Positions 35,826 through 44,256 of a stretch of 64,000 bases of DNA are shown one piece after another. Source of the stretch: Tuberibacillus sp. Marseille-P3662 (GTDB lineage: Bacteria > Bacillota > Bacilli > Bacillales > Sporolactobacillaceae); the NCBI RefSeq assembly GCF_900178005.1, contig NZ_FXBS01000002.1, positions 62,001 to 126,000 on the forward strand, given 5' to 3'. The notes under the pieces are model-generated. The model saw only the letters and a program-made list of their open reading frames with translations. It made no database searches and was not told the DNA's origin. A program made the translations under genes and the position numbers. Within the stretch, counting starts at the first letter, position 1. Each line of letters opens with the position of its first letter.

Positions 35826-37661
35826 ATGAGTGGCATCGTTGGCTACATCGGCAATCGCTCGGCCCAATTGATTCTGTTAAATTGTCTCAAACAACTTGAT
35901 TACCGAGGGTATGACTCAGCCGGAACAGCCATTTCCAATGAAGAGACCATTAACGTTCGCAAAGAAATGGGACGGATTGAAGATTTAGAGGCTTCCCTTC
36001 TGCTCGATCCGATCACCAGGGGACACCTTGGTATCGGGCATACAAGATGGGCGTCACACGGGCCACCAAGCGCGCCGAATTCACACCCTTTAAGTGACGA
36101 TCAGGGACGTTTTTTTGTCGCCCATAATGGCATTATTGAAAATCATCAGGATCTGAAAGCACATCTCATCTCTGAAGGACACACCTTTACAACAGAAACG
36201 GACACAGAAGTAATCCCTCATCTATTAGTTCACTATGATACTGGGAATTTTGTGGAGACTGTCCGACAAGTCTTACCTCAGTTAAAAGGTGCGTTCGCGC
36301 TGGCCATCATGTCAAAAGCTGAGCCTGATAAAATCATCGCTGTTTCACAAGAAAACCCGCTCATTCTGGGATTTGGGGAGCAAGAAGCGTTTTTATCATC
36401 TGATATCCCTGCTCTCCTCTCTTATACCAAAGATATTTATCCGATCAAGAACGGAGAAATAGCGATCTTAACACATCAATCGGTCAAAGTGGAAACCATC
36501 GAGGGCGAGCTTGTCAATCCGGATAAAGCATTCATTGAGTGGGATGGCGAGGACCTTCACCTTCAGGATCATGAGCATTACATGTTAAAAGAAATCATGG
36601 AACAACCAAAAGCGATCAAAAGAACGCTGGAAAATCGTTTGACTCAAGGCGGTGTCAGTTTACCTGAACTTGATGCCTTTTTTCTTAACCACGATATTCA
36701 CCAATATAAAAAGATTGATATTGTTGGTAGCGGCACATCGTATCATTCAGGCATCGTCGGCAAAAAAGTTCTGGAAACAGTGCTGGATAGGCCCATTGAA
36801 GTTTCTATTTCCTCGGAGTTTAGCTCTGAGCATGGTTCACTTGGTGACGATCATCTCGTTATTGTGTTAAGCCAATCAGGTGAAACCGCTGATACTTTAT
36901 CCGCCTTGAAAGAAGCGAAGGCATACGGAAGTCCTACGATCGCAATTACTAATAATAGAAGAAGAAACATTGCGCGCAAAGCGGATTACACCATCTGTAC
37001 AAATGCTGGACCAGAATTCGCCGTTGCCGCAACCAAAGCGTATACAACACAAATCACGGCTTTATTACTATTAGCCGTTGCCTTGGCTGATAAGGCTAAG
37101 CCGTCAGAGAGCACACCTGTGCCCGAACTCTTAGATGCCTTACATAGGCTTCCGGAAACGGCCGAACAATCACTGATCATGACCCAAGATGCGATTGATG
37201 AATTTGCTCAAGTCACTGACGATCAAGATAACCTATTTTTAATCGGCCGAGGCCTTGATTATGTGCTTGCATTAGAAGGTACATTGAAATTACAAGAAGT
37301 CGCTTATTTACACGCTGATGCCTATGCTGCGGGAGAAATGAAACATGGCACGATGGCCTTAATTACCCCAGGGGTTCCTGTCATTGCCCTCGCCACACAG
37401 GACAAATTACGGGACAAAATCATTAGCAATATTAGAGAAGTCAAGGCGAGGGACGCCTTTGTTGTTGGCGTGACAACGATCGGTGATGCGGCCGTCAGCA
37501 ACATCGTTGACCAAGTGCTCTATATCCCTGAAGCACATCCCTTTATTATGCCGATTATCGCCGCGATTCCTTTGCAGCTATTAGCCTACTATGCCGGCAC
37601 AGTCCGCGGCTACAACGTTGATCGCCCGCGTAATCTAGCGAAAAGCTTGACTGTGGAATGA
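35826..37661 (+). CDS. GlmS-like glutamine-fructose-6-phosphate aminotransferase with Ser in place of the catalytic Cys
   Basis: 611 residues, full length. Residues 1-240 are the class II glutaminase domain with HTRWASHG (about 72) and ETDTEVIPHL conserved. Two SIS domains follow (GSGTSYHSGIVGKKVLE, LSQSGETADTLSALKEA), ending in RPRNLAKSLTVE as in GlmS. In GlmS the residue after Met is the nucleophilic Cys. Here the start reads MSGIVGYIG with codon AGT, so the nucleophile is Ser. The enzyme might use free ammonia, have altered chemistry, or run the isomerase half only. The ATG at 35826 has GAGGTGACGAG upstream. The absent ribozyme suggests this is not the main glmS. Confidence 0.82.
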   Translation: MSGIVGYIGNRSAQLILLNCLKQLDYRGYDSAGTAISNEETINVRKEMGRIEDLEASLLLDPITRGHLGIGHTRWASHGPPSAPNSHPLSDDQGRFFVAHNGIIENHQDLKAHLISEGHTFTTETDTEVIPHLLVHYDTGNFVETVRQVLPQLKGAFALAIMSKAEPDKIIAVSQENPLILGFGEQEAFLSSDIPALLSYTKDIYPIKNGEIAILTHQSVKVETIEGELVNPDKAFIEWDGEDLHLQDHEHYMLKEIMEQPKAIKRTLENRLTQGGVSLPELDAFFLNHDIHQYKKIDIVGSGTSYHSGIVGKKVLETVLDRPIEVSISSEFSSEHGSLGDDHLVIVLSQSGETADTLSALKEAKAYGSPTIAITNNRRRNIARKADYTICTNAGPEFAVAATKAYTTQITALLLLAVALADKAKPSESTPVPELLDALHRLPETAEQSLIMTQDAIDEFAQVTDDQDNLFLIGRGLDYVLALEGTLKLQEVAYLHADAYAAGEMKHGTMALITPGVPVIALATQDKLRDKIISNIREVKARDAFVVGVTTIGDAAVSNIVDQVLYIPEAHPFIMPIIAAIPLQLLAYYAGTVRGYNVDRPRNLAKSLTVE

Positions 37662-37994
37662 CACTATAAAACCCGTTTTTTATATCGTTGAGTAATCAAA
37701 TTAAGGCGCCTGAGGGGATACATGTTCATGTTAAAAGAATGGGTTATTCGAGGAATAGAGCCAGTTTGTGGCATGGTTTGATATGATATTTGTGATTCAC
37801 AAACTTTTAAATAGAACAGAAAATGGTGTTAGGTAAATGAGTTAAAAGTATGTTGGTAACCGTATAAGTAAACGAGGCTTTAAACAGATAACAGCACCCT
37901 CTAATTAGATAGAGAAGTGCTGTTTTGTTATTTAAGTCCTAGGCCAACTGTGGACACATTTTTAAAACGATATAGTCCATTTCCATACCTCCCA
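37662..37994. other. Intergenic stretch without a gene
   Basis: No convincing reading frame. It contains only the hairpin at 37890-37928 described separately. The rest is AT-rich and unremarkable. Confidence 0.6.
37890..37928. terminator. Terminator between convergent genes
   Basis: AACAGCAC and GTGCTGTT form the stem. TTTTGTTAT follows on the plus strand, and the minus-strand tail is not T-rich. Confidence 0.65.
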
Positions 37995-38474
37995 TTATTT
38001 CCTTACAACAGGAATCCACATTTCACCATATACTAAGCCGTTTTCATGGCCCATCTCAACCGTTGCATTTGGCCCGCCAACATAGGCAAAATCTTTTGTT
38101 TCTGGCAAGACCTGACCAAAGGCAATGCCAGTAAGCTTATTACTCAACTCTTCAGCGGTTGTCGCTTCCCCTTTAACAACGAGGTATTCTCCTTTAGGAA
38201 ATTGGATCATTCTATGTTCTTCTGGTAAGGATACCTTTGTCAGGACTCCTGCATAATGCATCATCTTGTTATTCACCGCTTCGTTCACAGCAAAAATGTA
38301 GCCATTTGTGGCTATGGCTTTTAAAGTGTCAAGCCTTCCATCTTTTTTAATGGCCTGCCAAAAGTCGGACTTTTCCTTGTTTATGCCAGCGTAGTCTGTG
38401 TAATTGCTCTTAAGCTCTGTACCCAAACCTAAAACGGTAAAGCTATCTTTATACTCTAGGTTATAATTTGTCAT
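37995..38474 (-). CDS. GyrI-like/AraC-type effector-binding domain protein
   Basis: 159 residues made of the small-molecule-binding SHS2-like repeat only: TNYNLEYKDSFTVLGLGTEL, then FPKGEYLVVKGEATTAEEL and the end GLVYGEMWIPVVRK, as in GyrI-like domains. It has no DNA-binding part. It is divergent from a HTH/WYL regulator 112 bases away, which suggests that the regulator controls it and that the pair senses a toxic compound. AGGAAGG precedes the ATG. Confidence 0.82.
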   Translation of the reverse strand: MTNYNLEYKDSFTVLGLGTELKSNYTDYAGINKEKSDFWQAIKKDGRLDTLKAIATNGYIFAVNEAVNNKMMHYAGVLTKVSLPEEHRMIQFPKGEYLVVKGEATTAEELSNKLTGIAFGQVLPETKDFAYVGGPNATVEMGHENGLVYGEMWIPVVRK

Positions 38475-38586
38475 ATTAAAAAACCTTCCTTTTTGTTAAA
38501 TTGATTAAATGATTTGTATATTCACCTGATAGGTTTATAATAACCATAAATCATGTCAAAAAATGATACTGTTTTTGGAGGTCCCG

Positions 38587-39549
38587 ATGAAAAAAGTTGA
38601 GCGAATAAATATCATCATGAGGTATATCAACAACCGGTCCCACTTTACCATTTCTGAAATCATGCGAGAATTTAACATCTCGCGTTCAACCGCTATTAGA
38701 GATATCAGAGAAATAGAAGCCATGGGGATGCCGCTTGTCGCTGAAGCTGGAAGAGATGGGGGTTATTTTGTCATGAACAACTCTGTCTTACCCACTGTCC
38801 GTTTTACTGATAATGAGGTCAAAGCTCTTTTTATTGCTTTTATGGCCACAAGAAATCAACAACTCCCTTATCTTAAGAGTCGTCAGTCTTTAGCTGAAAA
38901 ATTACTAGGCCTCGTCTCAGAAAACCAGCAGGATGACCTAATTTTATTAAATCAAATCTTACTCTTTGAAGGGACCAACCCTAATAATCCCGACCTGCTT
39001 GAACTGTCAGACCTTCCCCATCCTATGTTAGAACAACTTTTCCAAATCCTCCTTTTGGATAGCTATTTATTGATTACCCTCACAGAAGGGAAGGTAATAA
39101 AGTCTTATCCAATTTATCTCTTACACCTTTATCGAGAAAAAAGCCTTTGGCTGATTGAAGGCTTTGACTTAAAGGAAGAAAAGAAACAAATTTTCCCTGT
39201 CGATAACCTCACCGATGTAGAAACTTATCCTACGAAAGAAAGATTAAGTAAGAAAAAAATTTTAGAAAAACTAAGTAAGCAGGAAGAAGAAAACAACCTG
39301 ATCATTGAACTTGGTCCAAGGGCGATTGCCCAGTTCAAAAAATATCATCCTTTAAAAGTTTCAATTTCCTATATGGATCCTTACCAAGCCACTGCTATTC
39401 TAAAGACTTTTATTAATGTTAATCATCCCGAAGAATTGACCGAAATAACAAATTGGCTACTTTTCTTAGGTGGAGATATCAAGGTCAGGGAAGTACCAGA
39501 AGAGGTCTTAGAAATTTTACAAGAGAGATTATTACTATATTGCCCATGA
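38587..39549 (+). CDS. HTH and WYL domain transcriptional regulator (YafY type)
   Basis: 320 residues. The N-terminal winged helix is FTISEIMREFNISRSTAIRD followed by IREIEAMGMPLVAEAGRDGG with the wing YFV. The middle has WLIEGFDLKEEK, the degenerate WYL-domain strand, which binds small molecules or nucleic acids. The ATG at 38587 follows GGAGGTCCCG. The longer frame has no site. Divergent to the effector-binding protein, its likely target. Confidence 0.87.
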   Translation: MKKVERINIIMRYINNRSHFTISEIMREFNISRSTAIRDIREIEAMGMPLVAEAGRDGGYFVMNNSVLPTVRFTDNEVKALFIAFMATRNQQLPYLKSRQSLAEKLLGLVSENQQDDLILLNQILLFEGTNPNNPDLLELSDLPHPMLEQLFQILLLDSYLLITLTEGKVIKSYPIYLLHLYREKSLWLIEGFDLKEEKKQIFPVDNLTDVETYPTKERLSKKKILEKLSKQEEENNLIIELGPRAIAQFKKYHPLKVSISYMDPYQATAILKTFINVNHPEELTEITNWLLFLGGDIKVREVPEEVLEILQERLLLYCP

Positions 39550-39801
39550 GCAATGCAGTTAAACCATATATAGTTACGTTATAGTACGGGGCGACTTTTT
39601 GGAATAAAGATCTGCGCCCGTATTTCTTCTAAACGGCGCAGATTGTGGAGGAAAGTTTTCACGTATTCGTGTAGAATAATAATTGAGATTGTGGAAGATT
39701 ATGCTTGAACGGGCAGAATAGCGACATAAACTCCCTATAACTTTCCAAGCCAGGTCTACTTGATAGTCAGTTGTTGAAAAACTGAAGAAAGGTGATCCTT
39801 G
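39550..39801 (+). other. Intergenic stretch without a gene
   Basis: About 250 bases. I see no frame longer than a few codons with a ribosome binding site. A short dyad (CTGCGCCCGT... ACGGCGCAG, near 39611-39642) may form a weak hairpin. Confidence 0.5.
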
Positions 39802-40389
39802 ATGACAAATAGTAGAATGAATCCTAAGGTTGATGAATTTTTAAGTAAAACCCAAAAATGGAAGGAAGAATATGAGAAGTTGAGAAATATCGTTCTTGAC
39901 TGTGAGCTGAACGAAGCATTTAAATGGATGCATCCTTGTTACACGTTTGAGAAAAAAAACATCGTTTTAATACATGGATTTAAAGAATATTGTGCACTTC
40001 TGTTTCACAAAGGTGCCTTGTTACAGGACCCCCATGGGATTTTAATCCAACAAACGGAGAATGTACAGGCAGCGCGCCAGATTCGGTTCACCAATATTCA
40101 AGAAATAGTTGAAATGGAACCCATCTTGAGATCCTATATTTATGAAGCCATTGAAGTTGAAAAAGCCGGTTTGGAAGTAAAAATGAATACAGAATTCATC
40201 ATTCCTGAGGAACTTCAAAATAAATTCGATGAAATCCCTGCCTTGAAAACGGCTTTTGAAGCATTGACGCCGGGACGGCAAAGAGCATACATTCTTTATT
40301 TTTCTAAAGCCAAACAATCCAAAACTCGAGAGTCAAGGATTGAAAAATATATGCAGCACATTCTTAATGGAAAGGGATTAAATGATTAG
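39802..40389 (+). CDS. YdeI/OmpD-associated (DUF1801-like) family protein
   Basis: 195 residues. The N-terminal DUF1801-type domain shows WKEEYEKLRNIVLDCELNEAF followed by KWMHPCYTFEKKNIVLIHGF. The C-terminal part is LTPGRQRAYILYFSKAKQSK, the YdeI signature block. These proteins are stress-linked and cytoplasmic. The biochemical role is unknown. ATG at 39802 with GAAAGGTGAT, preferred over the in-frame TTG directly before it. Confidence 0.86.
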   Translation: MTNSRMNPKVDEFLSKTQKWKEEYEKLRNIVLDCELNEAFKWMHPCYTFEKKNIVLIHGFKEYCALLFHKGALLQDPHGILIQQTENVQAARQIRFTNIQEIVEMEPILRSYIYEAIEVEKAGLEVKMNTEFIIPEELQNKFDEIPALKTAFEALTPGRQRAYILYFSKAKQSKTRESRIEKYMQHILNGKGLND

Positions 40390-40442
40390 TATATTCGATG
40401 CAGCTCTTGAGTTGAACAATCACTAAAAAACAAGGAGATCCA

Positions 40443-40994
40443 ATGCTAAAATACAATTTATGCTTTATCAGACAGGATACAAAAATCTTATTACTCAACC
40501 GTGAATTTTCGCCATGGCTGGGGCGTTGGAATGGCGTAGGTGGAAAATTAGAGAAGGATGAGCGACCTAGAGAATCTATGATTAGAGAAATTCATGAAGA
40601 AACACAAATTAATCCATCCTGTTTATATTTTAAAGGGTTGATAACCTGGACAAACTCAGAGGGCGGAGAGTTTGGCGGCCTGTACTTATATCTGGCTGAC
40701 ATCCCGGAGAATGATGTCTATCAGACACCAATAAAAACAGATGAAGGAATCTTGGATTGGAAAGACATTGATTGGATATTGCATCCTGAAAATGACGGTA
40801 TTGCTTCGAATATTTCGCGTTGCCTTGAAAAAGTCCTTTACGACGACCATTGTTTTAATCATCACAGTACCTTTAATAATGATCGGTTGATTGATCAAAT
40901 ATCAACAGTGATTGATGCTAGAATCGAAGAGGACAAAGACCTTGAAGCTGAATATTTAGATAAGTACATGAAATCCGACTCCTTTATCAAATAA
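40443..40994 (+). CDS. Nudix hydrolase, 8-oxo-dGTP diphosphatase-like
   Basis: 183 residues. The Nudix box is complete: GGKLEKDERPRESMIREIHE then ET, with the metal-binding REIHEE. The start YNLCFIRQDTKILLLNREF and LGRWNGVGGKLE resemble MutT/YtkD-type sanitising enzymes. The C-terminal 40 residues are an acidic helical extension (RIEEDKDLEAEYLDKYM). AAGGAGATCCA precedes the ATG. Confidence 0.88.
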   Translation: MLKYNLCFIRQDTKILLLNREFSPWLGRWNGVGGKLEKDERPRESMIREIHEETQINPSCLYFKGLITWTNSEGGEFGGLYLYLADIPENDVYQTPIKTDEGILDWKDIDWILHPENDGIASNISRCLEKVLYDDHCFNHHSTFNNDRLIDQISTVIDARIEEDKDLEAEYLDKYMKSDSFIK

Positions 40995-41000
40995 CCAACT

Positions 41001-41040
41001 AAAAAGGTGACCCTGGATTGGTTTCCACAGCCACCCTTTT
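41001..41040. terminator. Hairpin between convergent genes
   Basis: AAAAGGTG and CACCCTTTT, with inner CTGG/CCAC pairing, form an imperfect hairpin with T-rich tail in both directions between the Nudix and SDR genes. Confidence 0.5.
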
Positions 41041-41051
41041 ATAGCCATTAT

Positions 41052-41774
41052 TTAGAACGGATTCGTCGCCCACTGTAAAGATTGTTTAATGAATATACGT
41101 GGATGCAGCTTCAGCTGAGATACCATATATTCAGCAAGATCTTCTGGTTGCATGAACTTCTCTTGATCTTGTTCATCAAGCTTATCCCCAAAGGCAAGCT
41201 CTGTAGCTACGAGACTCGGATTCAGTGTAAAGACGCGGATGTTATGTCGTCGCACCTCCTGCATAAGCGCTTCAGTCATCCCCTGCACAGCGAATTTTGA
41301 AGCACTATAGGCCGTTGAACCTGCGGTACCTTTAAGACCGTTACTCGAGGAGATATTGATGATGTCCCCTTGGTCTTTTTCAATCATCTGCGGCAAGACA
41401 GCGCGTGTGATGTGATATGTACCAAAAACATTGACTTCAAAGGTGTGCTTCCAGTCCTTTGGATCCGTTTCTAAGAACGAGCCGTGTAAACCAATGCCGG
41501 CATTATTGATGAGAATATCAGCTGAACCTAGCTCATGTTGTAAGTGATCGATCGCCTGATTCGCTTCATCCATATTCGCAATATCAGCTACGGCGACACT
41601 CGCCTTCACGCCAAGTGATTCGGCTTCCTTTGCAACTTCTTTCAGCTTGCTTTCTGTACGAGCGATCAATCCGACGTTGACGCTCTCTTTTGCCAATTGC
41701 AGTGCAGTAGCCCGTCCGATGCCACTACCCGCACCTGTGATGTAGGCGACTTTTCCTTGGATATCTTGCCCCAT
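41052..41774 (-). CDS. Short-chain dehydrogenase, FabG-like
   Basis: 240 residues. TGAGSGIGRATALQLA, VGLIARTESKL (Arg after the second strand suggests NADP), NNAGIGLHG, the Ser in NISSSNGLKG and YSASKFAVQG form a full SDR active site. The start at 41774 (MGQDIQGKVAYITG) is taken because AGAGG lies 9 bases upstream. An ATG at 41783 directly abuts that site. Substrate unknown. It may be a general oxoacyl reductase. Confidence 0.87.
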   Translation of the reverse strand: MGQDIQGKVAYITGAGSGIGRATALQLAKESVNVGLIARTESKLKEVAKEAESLGVKASVAVADIANMDEANQAIDHLQHELGSADILINNAGIGLHGSFLETDPKDWKHTFEVNVFGTYHITRAVLPQMIEKDQGDIINISSSNGLKGTAGSTAYSASKFAVQGMTEALMQEVRRHNIRVFTLNPSLVATELAFGDKLDEQDQEKFMQPEDLAEYMVSQLKLHPRIFIKQSLQWATNPF

Positions 41775-41937
41775 TTGAACCATCCTCTCTACCGTTTCTA
41801 CTGTCAGTGTAATGTCTGGAGAGTTGAGATTCAAAAATAACGGTTTGCTTTATTCATAAGCCTTTCGCCTCTTGTATCAAATCATGGATAAGGTAAAATT
41901 TTCATCGAGTTCATTTTTATACGGGAGATGAGAAATC

Positions 41938-43002
41938 ATGACGGAACCTGTTTTTGTTATATCAACAGGGAGAAGCGGATCAACAGCTCTCTCCAACTGC
42001 ATCAACTCACATCCAAACTTACTCAGCCTCTCTGAGTTCTTTTTATTCATTCACTTTCATACCGATTTTCAAGAGGACGAAAGCCATTGGCCTGGTTTGT
42101 CTTTGGAAAGATGGGATGGCCAGCAGTTTTGGGATTTTATTTCGAAAAAATCACCCACTCATATGCATCGTTATTTCGATAAAGGCATCATGCCTAAGGA
42201 ACTTTTGTATAAGGTGACGCCAACATCACGGTTCAATATGGAAACCGGGATACCGGGAATTAGTATGACACCCCTTCCCCATTTGACAGATCATCCAGAC
42301 GAATTATATGAAGAACTTGAATCGGTAGTCACCCAATATCCTAAAGACAGACTTGATCGTCAGTACCGCCGGTTATTTGATTATTTACTTAAAAGATTCG
42401 GGCGGGATGTTTGCGTGGAAAGATCCGGCATGTCTGTCTATTTTGTCGATCGCCTCATTAATATGTTTCCAAATGCAAAATTCATCTTTCTATATCGCGA
42501 CCTTCGTGAAAATGTGATGGCCTTTAACCGTTTTCAAGGTTTTAAAATGGGTATGGCCATTAAAGAGGCGAATAAAAAGACCGGGGTGAACCCTGCCGAT
42601 CCCGACACCGATCCAGAACAATTGGGTGAATATCAGTGGCTGCATCCCGATTACTTTGACGTCGAGAAATTGAATCAATTTGAAATTCCCTATGAAACAT
42701 TTGGAGCCAAATTATCGCAGGCGATGGTTTCAGCTTCCGAGGAGCTTGACAAATTACCTTCACATCAAGTGCTTAACCTACGCTACGAAACGCTCGTCGA
42801 TGCACCAAAGGATCAACTGAGACGTGTGATTGATTTTATTCAGCCTGAATCCGCCACAAAGGCAACAAATGAACAATGGATCGAGCAGGCCGCAGCGACC
42901 ATCCGCTCGAAACCTAATACTTGGAAGGACTTACCTGATGAAAAACGCCAACGACTTGAAGAAGCCTGTGAGCCGGCTTTGAAGTTGCTAGAATATGTAT
43001 AA
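41938..43002 (+). CDS. Sulfotransferase family protein
   Basis: 354 residues. The 5'-phosphosulfate loop of PAPS-dependent sulfotransferases is VISTGRSGSTALSNCI, and the 3'-phosphate site is FIFLYRDLRENVMAFNRFQG with the conserved Arg. The C-terminal KPNTWKDL resembles the usual closing loop. Such proteins in bacteria sulfate lipids, glycans or small molecules. No signal peptide. GGGAGATGAG precedes the ATG. No partner gene is present. Confidence 0.85.
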   Translation: MTEPVFVISTGRSGSTALSNCINSHPNLLSLSEFFLFIHFHTDFQEDESHWPGLSLERWDGQQFWDFISKKSPTHMHRYFDKGIMPKELLYKVTPTSRFNMETGIPGISMTPLPHLTDHPDELYEELESVVTQYPKDRLDRQYRRLFDYLLKRFGRDVCVERSGMSVYFVDRLINMFPNAKFIFLYRDLRENVMAFNRFQGFKMGMAIKEANKKTGVNPADPDTDPEQLGEYQWLHPDYFDVEKLNQFEIPYETFGAKLSQAMVSASEELDKLPSHQVLNLRYETLVDAPKDQLRRVIDFIQPESATKATNEQWIEQAAATIRSKPNTWKDLPDEKRQRLEEACEPALKLLEYV

Positions 43003-43009
43003 TGTAAAA

Positions 43010-43055
43010 GCGTGCCTGAAGTACTCGATGAAACTTCACGGCACGCACGTTTTTT
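43010..43055 (+). terminator. Terminator of the sulfotransferase gene
   Basis: GCGTGCC and GGCACGC with inner GAAGT/ACTTC pairing give a long stem, followed three bases later by six T residues. Confidence 0.88.
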
Positions 43056-43096
43056 CCCAAGATGATATACACACGTACCCTTCCTAGCCACCTCTT

Positions 43097-43333
43097 TTAT
43101 ACAAAGATTAAAATAATCATTAGTATGGCAAAAATGTGAAGTAAAGTATGTGAAGAAAACTTTTGTGTTATTTTGACGACTAAATACATCCATAATATAA
43201 CAAATAAAACACGAAAACCGAATGCCTCAACCTCCGACATACTAATCCATTCTCTAATTTGTGTCAAAAGGGGCACGACTGAGGCAATTAAATAAGCTCG
43301 TAATAATTGGTTTGTCTTATCCATCAATTCCAT
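43097..43333 (-). CDS. Small membrane protein, unknown
   Basis: 78 residues with two or three hydrophobic helices (LLRAYLIASVVPLLTQI, VLFVILWMYLVVKITQKF, LLHIFAILMIILIFV). GGATGGAATTG is near the ATG. No family recognised. It lies between the sulfotransferase and the selenium operon but is separated from both by hairpins. Confidence 0.6.
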   Translation of the reverse strand: MELMDKTNQLLRAYLIASVVPLLTQIREWISMSEVEAFGFRVLFVILWMYLVVKITQKFSSHTLLHIFAILMIILIFV

Positions 43334-43432
43334 CCTTACTTTATAAATTTCACTGGGATATTTTGTATAATTAATAGACTTGGCAACCTCCTATCCAACC
43401 ATATCCTGTGAAACAACCATCAGTCTACTTTA

Positions 43433-43462
43433 AAGCGGCTAACTCAAATGAGTTAGCCGCTT
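43433..43462. terminator. Perfect 30-bp palindrome ending the selA-side operon
   Basis: AAGCGGCTAACTC and GAGTTAGCCGCTT pair over 13 bases around a 4-base loop, nine bases past the stop of the TlpA-like selenoprotein gene. Short T-runs lie on each side. Confidence 0.75.
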
Positions 43463-43470
43463 ACTTATAG

Positions 43471-44220
43471 TTAGGAAATAAAACAACCATCTGGCCCGCA
43501 AACGAGACCTTCATTTCGACGTTGTTCTTCTTCTTGTTTTTCCTTCTTCAATTGTTCTTTTTGCCAATCAAAATCAATGTCCGGTGCAAATTTTTCGGGG
43601 TAACGGAGATACCAGCGTTGTTTACGGATGGTAAAGTTCTCTGGGTCAAGCAAGATCGCGTCATCCAGTTCTTTTAACGCCTCATCCTTTTTATCCTGCT
43701 TGGCGTACTCCATACCGAGTTTGAATTTGGTCTGTGCGAGTTGAAGTTGCAGATCAGATTCCCCAGATCCTGTAGCATCATCATCAAATTCAACTTTTTC
43801 CACTTCTTTGTTAATGAGTTGTTCGACTGCCTTAACATGATCAGGGTCATCAACGCTGAACCCTGCTTTAAGCAGACGAATGACACCGTCCTCATCGATA
43901 AAAATTCCATTAGGAACTACTTTGAAATTAAACATGTTGACTAACTTGTTGTCCGCATCCACGACGGTTGTAAACGTTGTTCCTTCAATATAAGGTTGAA
44001 CCACATCAGGTCCCTGGCCGTCCACCGCAACCGAGAGGATACCAAAGTTCTTATCCTTGTGCTGTTCCAATACCGACTGCCATCCAGGCAGTTGTTCGCG
44101 GCATCGTCACCAGGATGCCCACATAAATATTAAGGTATTTTTGCCACGATAATCACTAATCGATACGATATTGCCGTTAACATCTTTTAACTGAAGGTCT
44201 TGAATCTGTTCTAATAACAC
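43471..44220 (-). CDS. Selenoprotein: TlpA/thioredoxin-like domain (U-x-C) with TPR-like tail
   Basis: The frame is interrupted by TGA at 44109-44107, which I read as selenocysteine. The N-terminal part LQLKDVNGNIVSISDY, then TLIFMWASW-U-RCREQLPGWQ, is a redoxin/TlpA fold in which Sec takes the place of the first active-site Cys. The spacing is U-x-C, one residue shorter than CxxC. VVPNGIFIDEDG holds the cis-Pro loop. Residues about 165-200 resemble a TPR pair (KLGMEYAKQDKKDEALKEL), followed by a charged helix and an end VCGPDGCFIS with two more Cys. A SECIS-type hairpin begins 14 bases after UGA. The GTG at 44220 is spaced 7 from GAGGAGG, and ATG 44226 is the alternative. It follows selA by 36 bases. 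Confidence 0.88.
44076..44092 (-). promoter_or_regulatory. Bacterial SECIS-type hairpin of the TlpA-like selenoprotein
   Basis: ACTGCC and GGCAGT form a 6-bp stem with loop TGGAT, beginning 14 bases after the UGA at 44107. Spacing and a loop containing G fit SelB-dependent elements. Confidence 0.75.
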
Positions 44221-44256
44221 GTTCATGCCTCCTCATAAATTGTTAGACTATTTATA

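Noticed and set aside
35687-35826. glmS ribozyme before the glmS-like gene
   Set aside because: The leader is short and I find none of the conserved ribozyme core.
39599-39665. Possible small RNA gene near the CTGCGCCCGT/ACGGCGCAG dyad
   Set aside because: The stem is short and there is no promoter or T-run to support it.
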